A stretch of 64,000 nucleotides of DNA from Centroberyx gerrardi (taxonomy: Eukaryota > Chordata > Actinopteri > Beryciformes > Berycidae), in assembly GCF_048128805.1 (NCBI RefSeq), contig NC_136005.1:19928260-19992259 (forward strand), given 5' to 3'. Of the stretch, positions 29,001-41,000 are shown piece by piece. The position numbers and the translations under genes were made by a program. Below the pieces are notes generated by a model. It ran no database searches. It saw nothing but the letters and a program-made list of their open reading frames with translations, and had not been told where the DNA came from. Numbering within the stretch: position 1 is the stretch's first letter; each line of letters begins with the position of its first letter.

Positions 29001-32000
29001 CAAGGGCTCCTTTTGAACTGTGACAAATTTGAACTGTGACAAACTGTGTTAACTCTGTGTCTTGTCTATCTGATACTTGTTTTCATAAATGGTGTGCCTT
29101 GTGACAAAAACGTTTGAGAACCACTGAGCTAGACTAGCTAGCTAGCTAAAGAGCCCTCTTCTTCACCAACCTGAGCTTGTAGATGAGGCAGTGGCACTCT
29201 CACGTCCTGACTCATCTGCTGCTACAGCAACAGGAGATAATTCTTCCTCCACCTCCTCTAGCCTCGCCTGCGCCTCGTTGCCTTCATCCTTTTTCTTTTT
29301 GAAAAAGCTTCTTATATCCATAGCCTTCAAGTCTTGCCTTAGTGAATTAGCTAGCTAGCTACCACCAGATGCCAACAATGACAAGCCCTGTAACCGGTGC
29401 GCTCTCTCTCGCTCTCTCGCTCTCTCTCTCTGTCTTTCTCTCTCTCGCGCTCACACAAAATGTGCATCAAGGATTCATGTGCATCCCCCCTAAAGTCTAC
29501 ACACATTCACACACAATGACATGATTTGCGAGTTGCCAAGCCGTTCATAACGTGGCTTTATCCATATTAAGAGAGGGGGACAGAAACTCGTTTGGAGGTT
29601 GGTAACAGCGGCCTCGGACACTTCATTTGCATCGTGTGTCTTTGTATACTGAACCAAGTGTTGTCATTTAAGTTGGTTTTTTGGTTATTTTATCAATCAG
29701 TATTGTCTCAGGTTTGGCAATGTAGGCCTAGGCCTGTATTTGTTTTGGTCACCCTTATTGTGTGTGGCGTTACATTTACTAGGGCATAAATAGTGGTTTC
29801 TTCACTCTTGCTTGAGGAGACTTGTTCTTACAACGAGTATGTTCTGATGTAAGTGGTCCCAACTCCATTACAACTTGCAGATCGAAACAAAGTCTTAACT
29901 TTCATGATCAAACCACGATTAAAAAATAAGGCCCATTTTTATCCAACATTTACAAAAAATACGAAAGAAAACAAACCATTTCCAGCTTTGAAATACAACA
30001 ATGAATTTTTATGTCACACACCAAACAGCTCTTTCATCATAAGGTCAATGAATGAATCAATCAAAGTATAAAAATGTCTTCAAACGAATTAAATAAACAA
30101 AGCCACTAGTGGAGCGATCTTGGCACCACAGATAGCGCTTTGGGCCTTTGAGAATGTATCTCTTTGATTTTTATTCCTCATATAACAATTTACCTATATA
30201 TATCTCGCTAAATACTAATTCATAATATTTAATTGTTTTAATTATATAATTTAAAACTAGAATTGTATCCTTAGTGTTAAGGGTGCTCCGATCGATCGGC
30301 CACCGATCGTTATCGGCCGATATTCTTTCTAAATAGTTTGATCTGTGGTCTCTATAAAGGCTGATCAGAAGAGCCGATCAGATCACTTCGGTTACACTTG
30401 GTGCCGTGACCCGTCAGACCGCCGACCAGCGCTTGCCTGGTTCCCGGAGTTCTGCTGCCTGACGTCGCCGTTCTCTCCGTCTGCGCATATACCGCTCTGT
30501 GCGCTTAGGAGCGCGAGGTATATTGAGTCTAATTAAATCGCCAAAGGGGCCATTCTATTGGCTGGCTGTTAATTGGGCTTCCTTGCTCTTGTGTTTATAT
30601 ATGTATATATAATTTTTTTTTAAGTTTTGCAGTACTGCTGTATGTTTGAGTAGCGTCATACCGTAGTTTAAGCCACAATCCTGTGGTGACATTAGCTTCG
30701 AGCCCCTTTTGCTGTGTTCCCCTATGGGAGAGGAGCTGGAGTGACATTCACTTGGAGGATTTGTTTTGTTTTATTTCATGTCAGAATAAACGGACGTCAG
30801 GTCCAAAGACATCCCGGTTGTGGGTTGTGGTAACCGGTGATCACTTTCTCATCTCTTAATTTTAATACTTAAAATACAACGTTGTTAAGAATAGTTAAAT
30901 AAATAAATAATGCTACACGATAAATATAAGGCTTCAAATAGACCCCGTGATCGGTGATCGGTATCGGCCCATACTGCTTCCAGCGATCGGTGATCGGCCC
31001 CAAAAATCCTGATCGGAGCACCCTTACTTAGTGTCTTTTTAGCTGCGACCAGCAGCTCTATAGCTCACTCTGTCGGTCGGTCGGTTGGTTGGTCCACAAA
31101 AATTTCCCCACCCTTTGGCGGCCACAGTTTTCGCCCTAGGAGGCTGAAATTTGGCATGGAGGTCAAGTGTGTGTGTGTGAAGGTGTGCGTTTGTGTTCAT
31201 ACCAATTGGCTAAAAGGGGGCGTGGCAATGGGAGTGGCCTATTGCAAAAAGGCGCATAACTTCCAAATGGATTCACAGACTTGCACAAGATTTTGTGGAA
31301 AGGTTGGTCATGAGCCAAAGGACAGCTGATTAACTGTTCATGCCAATTGGCAAAAAGGGGGTGTGGTAGTGGGAGTGGCCTATAACAAAAAGGTGCATAA
31401 CTGTGGCCGCCAAAGGGTGGGGAAATTTTTGTGTACATGGACGCAGCTATTGCGAATTCACGCTTGTTATATTATTATCATGTGTAATTAGTGGCCAATT
31501 CATAGAAAAGAAACAACCCATTTCTAGGCTTCGGCTGGAATGGAATGCTCAGACCTTTTTGTGCATTATAACGATGATTAAGTGGTTTACGTGGAATTGT
31601 ATTTTTAAACAAAATTAATGGGCACCTTCATGCCAACTCTCATTGACTGTGGAGCAAATCCAGGAATTGCTTTTTGATGACATCGCAGATTAGATCCTCG
31701 GTTGTCTGGATTCTAGCTTTGGGAGAGAGTGGTTCATGTTCACACGTGTTGAATTGTCCAAGATCACAGAAATATTGTATGTTAATTCAATATTTTAACC
31801 ACCCCCCCACCTTCTTCCTCATATCAATAAAGACACCAAAATAGATATAGACTCCTCAGTTTGCAACCTTCCTGTGCGAGCAGTTTCTCTTAAGACTAAA
31901 AAAACATCTACTACAGAATTGGTTAAATATGTTTTACGAAACAGTTTAAAAAATGTTAAAAAAAAAATAAAAAAAAGCTTTATGCAGAAGGAGCAGTGTG

Positions 32001-35000
32001 CCGTTCCAGAAAAACAGGACAGCATGTGATGTGATGTGAGTTGGGACTGTACCTGGATCTCAAGTTCTGAAATCTGTTGCTGGAGTTCAGCCATAGCAGC
32101 AATGTTGTCAGCTTCTCGCAGCCTCACGGCCATCACCTCCTCCTTACTCTACAAAAAACAGACCAGCCAACAAGTCTTAGGCAACAACAAAAAGAAACAA
32201 AGCAAACAAGTTGGACAGTAATTTTGCCCAGACCCCAGGGATTTGTGGTGCTGAATGGCCAATATAAAAACAACAACATGTACACTATTTATGGCATTAA
32301 AGTCCTAAAAGCATGTCTACTGAGCCGTTACTGTGTGTGTGACTCTTGCAGGGGACAAATTCCTGAGAGATGGGGGTGTTGCTGAAGTGCAAAGAGCAGT
32401 TTAACAGCATCAGCAGACCCATCAGCACTGAGATGCTATCGCTAACAGCGAAGACCAACAGCAGAGTACGCCGCTTCCTTTTTCTAGACCTGGATATTGA
32501 TCTTATCATAAGGCAACAGACCAGACAAAACTGATTTTTTTTAAACACCAAAAGTGTTAAAGATACATTTCCAGCTAGATTAGGCTTAAGAGAAAAGGAG
32601 AAAACACTCCCCAGCACACCTAGAGCTTGTTTTCTAAATCAGTGACAAAATCTGTGGCATTTTATATAATTTTACACTTCAACGCAAGCTGTGAAATTTT
32701 TCTTGTGTTCTAGTCTCACAATACAGCTGTAGCCGTTTGTCCCAGCATCAATAGCACTAAATGTTGTAGACCAGCAGCAGAATTCTACCTTGCATTCAAT
32801 CTCAGCTTGCTTCCGCTTGATCTCCTGCAGTTGCACATGCAGATCTCTGTTTTGCGTCGTCAGCGTCTGCACACGTTCCTGGAGACCCCGCCCCTCCAGC
32901 TCTGCCCGTCGCAGATGGTTGTTATGAATCTGATTCTGTGTGAGCACAGGGATTAGATTTTGAAAAGATTAAACTATATTATTTTCACTTATTTTCACTG
33001 TTCAATGATCAGAACTCCAAAACTGGGTGGTGAGTACTGTCTGCACTGCTTCACACCCTAGAGTGTAGAGTCTACATTGTACACCGTGAATTGAATTAAC
33101 ATCCCACTTAAGCATCCAAGCCCACAGCTGTAGCAAGACCTTCAGGATGGCGAGCAAGACTTTCTTTGTAAATGATGTAATCTGCGAGCAGGAACTGGAT
33201 TTTATCTATTTAGCTGAAACATGGCTTAGCACAGAGGCGGTGGTGGCTTTGCTAAATGAAACTATACTCCTCCTCAATACAGTTTCTTTCAAAGTTGTCA
33301 CGAGGGTAAGAGAGGTGGTGGAACTGCTGCAAATTTCTCAGATACTTTTAGTTGTAAAAATAGTAATTTGTGTGGTATAGGTTTGATGGGTAAACCACCA
33401 GTCCTCAGTTTAACTTTATGTAGACCTCCAAAATATACTGCCTCATTTTTTACCAGCGCCGTCTAACTATTGTCTATCTGTATAACCACCAAGATAATTT
33501 TAATAATTGGTGATTTTATGACCCTTTATAAAGCTAGAGAATTTAAGGAGCTGTTGCATTATTTCAGTCTTGTACAACATGTGAACAGAACAACACACAA
33601 ACATGGTCACACTCTCGATCTTGTCATCTCATATGGTTTAAACATTGGTATCGCTTCTGTTATTAAAGTGGCTATATCAGACCATTACTGTGTTTTTCAG
33701 CTTAGATATTTGTGCTCTAGAGGAAAGCGTTGAACATACTGTAAAGAAGCGTTATTACAATACTGAATCCATTGCTACCTTTTCCACACTTATGTTACAA
33801 CTAACAGTTTTAGACAAATCCTGAAATATACTTGACAAAGTTGATAACTTTGATTCTAGACTAAAATACTGCCTTTACATTGTTGCCCCAGAGAAAATTA
33901 AAAAAAACCCTCTAGCTAAAGCATTGCCCTGGAAAAACGATATAACACATCAGTTAAAGAGAGGCTGTAGTAGAGTGGAGAGAAAACAAAGCTAACTATT
34001 CATTGTGATATCCTCAAAAGTTACATTACAATCTACATTAATTCAGTACACCAAGGGAGAAATCTGTACTTCATTAGTGATAATGAACACAACCCCAGAA
34101 TACTATTCTCCATTGAACGCCTGTTAAATCCTCCTCTCCCAAATTCTTCATACTTAGAAAATGCATTTTCGAAGTATGAAGAATTTGCAATGGGTTTTTT
34201 TTATTAAAAAAAAATATCCAACATCCATTATGGCTTGGCACTCACTCCACAGACAGAACAAGACACTATATTTATTAGCCCTCGGGCAGAAATGGATGCT
34301 TTTGAATCAGAGCTGCGTACAATTTCATCACAGTTAAAATCCTCCTCATGCTCTCTGGACCCCATCCCAACAATATCTTTAAAAGAGGTATTTGACAGTG
34401 TAATTAGGTGTGTACATGACATTGTAAATTGTTCTTTGAAATCAGACATCTTTACAGAGGCTTGTAAAAACTGCTGAGGAAGACCTCTGCTTAAGAAACA
34501 AAACGTTTTAAACAATTTTAGAACCATTTTAAACCTGCCGTGATACTTGTCTGTCCAGTATTGTAGAATGGATGAACAGCAATATCTTGAATAAAGACAA
34601 AACAGAAATTCTTATCGGTCCTAATGGCAGAAGGGATAATATTTTAAACAAATTAGGCAATCTGGCTCTACAGGTAAAACAGGCAGTAAGGGACCTAGGT
34701 GTGATTATAGACTGAACTAAATTTTAAAAGTACATGTGGAAAACATAACAAAGACTAATTTTTATTATATAAGAAATATTTGCAAAAGTGAGACCTTTTA
34801 TATCATTAGCAGATGCTAAGAAGTTGATTCATGCTTTTGTTTTTTCTCGTCTTGATTATTTTAATGCAGTACTGACTGGTCTGCCTAAAAAAACAATAAA
34901 CAGACATCGATTGTGCAAAATGCTGCTGCAAGAGTGTTTACCAAGACAAAAATATCACACCTGTATTGCCCGTCTTGCACTGGCTTCCTGTCTCTTTTAG

Positions 35001-38000
35001 AATTGATTTTAAGGTTCTTTCACTTGTTTTTAAGGCACTACATGGTTTAGCACCTGTATACTTATCAGAGTGCCTGAAGGAATATGTTCCAAGTCGCATA
35101 AGTTCATCAAATGCCGGTTTATTGAGCGTCCGCGTTAAGCAAAGGAAAAGTGGCGAGGCTGCTTTTTGTTTCCATGCACCCAGAATCTGAAATATTCTCC
35201 CCATAGTTTTAAAAGACAACTAAAAACACATTTTTAAGCTGCCATTCAATAGCTTTTTTTTTTTAAATCATTATTATTTTATAATTTAATTTTATCTTTA
35301 TTATTGCATTACTATTTTACTAATTTATTATTATTTTGCCCTCATTGTTTTGTTGTTTCCTTGTTTTAAATGGTTGTTTTTCTGTTGTTGTTTTTAATTC
35401 TTTTAATATTCAGTTTTATGGAACACTGCAAACCATGTATGAAAGTTTCTATGTTTATACGTTTCTGAATTGTTGGGAACAGATGACTGCTGCCCTCTGA
35501 AGGCTACGGTTTGACAATGCAATTAGAAAAAGCAGTTCCTTTCCAGCTCACTCATATTAGACCTATTATTTGATGGTGATCCATCTTACTCGTTGGTATA
35601 TCACAATACATCTTTGTCTTTCATTATTTCTATGAATAATGGCATCATATGAGGACAGGAGGAGGAAAATTAAGTAAAAAAGAAAATAAATCAGATTGAT
35701 CAGGTTAGTGTTGTCAGACACTTGTGACCTCTGACCTGTGTCTCCAGCTCCAGCATCCTCTGGCGTGTCTCTCGGAGCTCAGCCTGGGCCTCGGCCTCAC
35801 GCAGCCTCACACTCATCAGCTCGTCCTGCAGCTCACTCAGGGCGTTCTTCCTGGGGCTGTCCTTCCAGCGCCCAGCGGTGCGTGCCAAGTGACGCTGAGG
35901 GAGAGGTGGTGTAGTCAATCAACTGTTCAATCATCCATTATTGAAATAAATATCTTGAAATAAATGTTTTGTACTTTTTTTAAAGAGGTCTCTGTTGCTG
36001 TTTCACGGATGTTTGCATTTTGCACTGTGTCAGCGCTTTTGCATAATTTATGCTTATTTGAATTCTGAGCCTTTATTGCCGTTCTTCCTGGAAGAAATCT
36101 CTCTTTAGATTTTGATCTGAGCTTGATATCTTTGTAACACATTTTGTCAACTCTTCCTGTGCGTTGAGGTGTTGGTGCTCACCTGCCAGTGCTCTTCCAG
36201 GTCTCGGACCTGCTGTCTCAGCTCTTTCAGGCCAGTCAGAGCTTCTGCCTCTCTCAGCTTCACCCCAATCAGCTCCTCTTGAAGACGCACCACGTTGGTG
36301 TCATCTGGTAGCGATGTGTTCCTCTATGGGAGGGACACAAACACACTCAAATGGGGCTAAGTTTTAAAGGCTATATATAGGTGATATAGCTAGATTATAC
36401 AAAATTAGTCTTTATTAGCAGCAGGTCTGAGGCAACACACCCTTTCCATGTCCAGGATCTTGTCTTGCATCTCCTTAAGTGCACACTGGGACTCCGCCTC
36501 CTTCAGCCTGGCCTGCACCAGCTCTCTCTCCAGCTGCAGGATGGACTCCTCAGAGAACCGTGGGGGTCCCTTCTACAATGGACAGGACATGGGAGTGAGT
36601 GCAGACAGTAAAGCAGAGGTAGAGGGACAATATCTACTATGTGTCCTCAAGGTTGGTATTTAATCATGGACAAAATATTAAACCTCCAGTAATGTAAAGC
36701 ATGGTACATTTTCTCTCCAAAGTAATGTCAGCTGCATTGAGATCTAATTAAATAGTCTCAGTTTATGCTACTTATAATCTGCAGGAGAAAAAAAAAATCA
36801 CATCATAAAATAGCACCTCTCCACACACAAATACAGAGAAGTCAACCTTGATTTCAGCTGACATCAACAAATTTGCCTTCCGCTTTCAAATAAATATTTA
36901 ATGACTGCTCATTGTGAAGCAAGACAGCAAATTATGTAAAACACGATAATGCCTGCACACATTATCATCTGGAATCAGACCATCAATAATTAAGGATATT
37001 GAGTGTGTGTTTGGTCAATAGATATGCACCGAGAGGATCCTGCTGGCTGCGAACCGGGTGCAATGTGTGAAACCTACCAGCCATGAGACAACCGCTCACA
37101 AATTCATGAACATATTTCTAGGAATGCGGAAGACTGTAAATGGTGGCTGAACTGTGTAGTACTCCATGTCCCAATTTGAATTCATGCATGCCAAAAGAGA
37201 TCATTATGCATAGCCGGTGTGCAAAGTGAGAAGAATCCAGCTCTGCCATGGCTGGGATTTTGTTGCTAGGCAACATATGCCAAAAGGGCGGGGGAGAGAG
37301 AGAGAAAGAAAGGGGGAGAACCATGACACATCCTAACTCTTAAATAAAAACAAAAATGTTAAACACAATTTTACTGGCCTAGGTCTCAGTTCTTGCACAA
37401 CACGTAATCTGATAACGGCCCCGCCTGAAGTTTCGGCACTGCACAACATAAACACCTAATCTGGAAAACATCCCATCGCAATGGCGGGGCTCCTGTCACA
37501 GCGTGGGCATGACTGGAGGGTTGGCCTTGCCTCCTGCCAGTTGGGGACACTGTGGCCCTCCTTACCGCTTGTGGCTGCTGCTGCTGCTGGAGCTGCCTGA
37601 TGGTTTTCTGGGCCTGCTCCAGCTGAGCACTGGCCTCCTCGCTCTGCTGTTTGACTGTGGCTAGCTCCCGCTTGACCAGGTAGTTCTCCTCCGCCTCCTG
37701 AGCTCGAGTCACTTGTCCCTTGGGACATAACCAACCGAGGAGGGGGTGGAGTGAGAACGATAAGAAGTGAAACGGAAGGGTGGAATGGGTGGGCAAATCA
37801 AAAGGAAACAAGAGAGATTGAGTGTTCTTTTTTTTTTTAACTCTAGCAGGTTGTAATTTATGGTTTAATTCCTTTGTTTTCTTAACCATGATTAGTGATA
37901 CTTGCGGTTTGTACAGCATGCCATAATGTGGGATTACATGCACTTATTCAATACTGGATTCTACTAGCATGATCTGGTTTTGTTCTTTAATTCTCTAATG

Positions 38001-41000
38001 CAAACTACTGTATTGTGAGTCCATTTTCTAGATTTTGGATCATTATTGTGTCCTTCATGGTGCTAATCATAAGCATGCAATGCTAAAGAGAGACAGAGAT
38101 CATAGTAAGAAGGGGAAAGGTGCAGCATAGGTGATAAGGGCAAAGAGAAAATAAGGAATATACCTGGATCAATCTATCTGCCAAGGAAGCACTTTCCTAC
38201 AAAACAGAAATATCAACAAGAGACAGCAGAGAGAGACAATCCAGAGGACAGTTTATAACACAAAACAGAACAATTGATTGTTTTAGAGAAGAAACGCAAT
38301 GTTCGTTTTCCCTCCTGTTTTGACAGAAATACTGCTATATTGTTTGGAACTTGAAATATGGTAACTTCTTTAGATTCAGGGGGTAGAAAAGGAACATTGC
38401 ATTCAGGTGTGGTGAAAAAGGTGTGAAAAAGCTGGTGACAAAGTGAAAATTAGGTGGTGCAGATAAAAAAGTGACAGGTTTCAGACAGGAAAAGCACAGC
38501 TACAGCTACAGCAAACAGAGCCAAGAGGGAAAGTGTTGTATGACACAACAGCACAATAACAGCGTTTAGGAGACATGGTTGGTTTAACCGAACAGAGGCG
38601 CTGGGCTTTTAGTGACGTTCATCCAAGCTTTTGAACGATTTCAGTTAGTGAACAATAAAAAAGGCAGTGGAAGTAAGTGACAGACGCGTCAGAGTCCAGA
38701 GAGCAGCAGCCTTGAACTGGTTTAAAATAACAGGCCTACTGAGACCAGAGTGTTCATGCCTGCGGACAAAGGCTTTGTAGCAAACACCCTCGCTTTCCAC
38801 GGCAGAGACCTCATGCATGGTGCCTTTACCAGGCAGTGCCCATTTCATACAGACACAGAAAGGTGCAGAATGATACATACAGTGCAACTTGGCATGCAGC
38901 GCTCTGTATCATCTCAAACAGCATCAAGCGGTCACTTTCGCATCCCAAGCAGGCACGTTACAATCTCTGCTTTAGTTAGTGGTGTCCAGAGGAAACAAGT
39001 TCCCACACAGACATTCACCATGACACCAAGACAACTTGCATTCCAAATCCGGCTTGTGCTTTTTATTGCAACTTCATCTAGATTCAGAAAACTCGTCATA
39101 CCAGTCAATGACAGTTTATCATGTAACCGTACACGCTTCAACTAACACAGCCCAGTTAGTGAAAGACAAGACTCCATGGTCAATAGGAGATGCGTGATGT
39201 ATGAGCATACACTGGATGGGTTAATGTAAGGTTGATGATTGTGTGTAAACACCAGTAGCAGTGGCTGATTGGTTTATGGTTTGTCAGGGTTGTATGGTAA
39301 TGACATAGCACCCTCAACAACCACTGTTGCACTCACTTTTTCTAGCGTGTCTATCCTCTGCTTCAGCAGTCTGTTCTCTGTTCGCAGCCTCTGCAAAACA
39401 AGGATGCGCAAAGTCATGTAAAACAGAATACATCCAAATATAGATGCTGGAGAGTTCTCTGCTGTTGTTCACACTTTAAACACCCGTTTGTCTGCACGTA
39501 CCTTAATCTCCACCTGTTCCTCCATCTCTTTAGTTTTGATTGTAGTGTATTCCTTTTCTAACCTGAAAAACATTTCACAAAGCATCAGTGAAGATGCTTT
39601 GAACCACAACATCCATGTCGCTCACCTACCGCTGGCATTCTTGCTGGGGTGGAAGCTCAACTATTTATCATAACAGAAAAAAATGCAAATTTAGCAGCAA
39701 TGAAACAACAAAGATTCACAAGAATGGACCATGCTGATTAACTTTATAAACCTTAAGAGGTTGCAGTGACGTGGGCGAATTTCAGAGTGTCTCAGGTAAA
39801 ATAAATAAATTGGCGGTGGTGGAATGACAGTTCTACTCACTTCTTCATCTTCTTTGCGTTGTATTTGACTTGATAAGCAGCCTGGATGACCTTGTCTGGT
39901 CCGCTGTCCAGCTGGTGTGGGATGACCTTCTGAAAGTGCTGGAGTAGAGCAAGAAAACCGAGACAAGATGAGAGACAGACACCCATAAACAAGTTAATTT
40001 AAAAAAAAAAACCTATGCGCCCTGATGCTGTAGTCAGGTGTTTTTCTGACCTCAATGCACTACTTCAAAAGTCAGTATGTGCAGAGGTGCAAGTTGGGAG
40101 CGCACATGTATCAATCAACCGGGGCTGTGGGACTTTCCCTTGAGGGGGAATTAGAATGAACTTGCAAGCTTTTCACAAGAAATCTGAGCTGCGTGAATGA
40201 CAAGTTAAGTGGAGGTTATGCCTGTGTACCTGTAACATTCCCTCCATGTCAAGCTGTATGAGTTCTGTTTGGTTCATCTGGAGGATGGCCAGTCCCACAC
40301 GGAAAACAATCTCCAGACCCTGTCGAAAGAGATCACCAGTAATCACTTGGGAGTAATCGGTTACACTTCTGTGATGCTCAATGTGCTGTGAAATGTGTTT
40401 TACAGTGCAATTACGGGAACAAATTTTGTGACCCCTACGTGACTGTTTGGACCAGACAGGTCCTAAATATAGTCATAAGAAAACTCATTCATTACAATTA
40501 AATGTGGACTTATTTAATGCTTCTTTTTGCCAACAGGTGGCGCTAATGGATAATATTTACTTGACATAGATAACATCATCTCTGTATTTTATCTGAAGGC
40601 ATTCTTAGAACAGTTAGGGGAATTCTAACCTTCAATCTTTCCTTAAGGTTTTTTTTTTTAAGGTTTTGTTATGCAAGTGGACACACTACGCAGGGATGCA
40701 AGTGTCATCGTTCAATCTCTCCTTAAAGTTTTTTTTTCTTTTTTTTGTCAAGCAGGCATATTTACATTTTAGGCATTTAGCTGAGGCTCTTGTCCAGACA
40801 CTCATATAGTGTCTGGACAGGTGTCCTAGATGACCAATATTACAAATAAGCAACAGTAAAAACAGAGACGGAGCCCTGACAGTATTCCCTCCATAGAACA
40901 AACATGTAGCCAAAGAGTCAAATGCAAGGTAAAGAAATAGAATAAGAGCTAAGGAGCGACAGAAGATTTTCATCAATTAGAGTGAGCAGAAACAGAATAT

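Larger units (their letters stand above)
28604..29612 (-). mobile_element. Degraded hAT transposon fragment
   Basis: Left end CAGAGGCGTTGTTAGG; a diverged inverted match, GTAACAGCGGCCTCGG, lies near 29598-29612. Between them is a transposase first-exon remnant (29171-29321). A second hAT-type terminus, TTTGAGAACCACTG, at about 29111-29125 suggests nesting. Boundaries are approximate. Confidence 0.5.
24932..32052. other. Large evi5 intron between E18 and E19
   Basis: About 7.1 kb. Holds the candidate microexon (25491-25508), hAT fragments (28604-29612), a complete non-autonomous hAT (30278-31026) and a fold-back element (31095-31433). Nothing recognised in 25510-28430 beyond AT-rich intron sequence; G-run at about 28438-28450. 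Confidence 0.6.
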
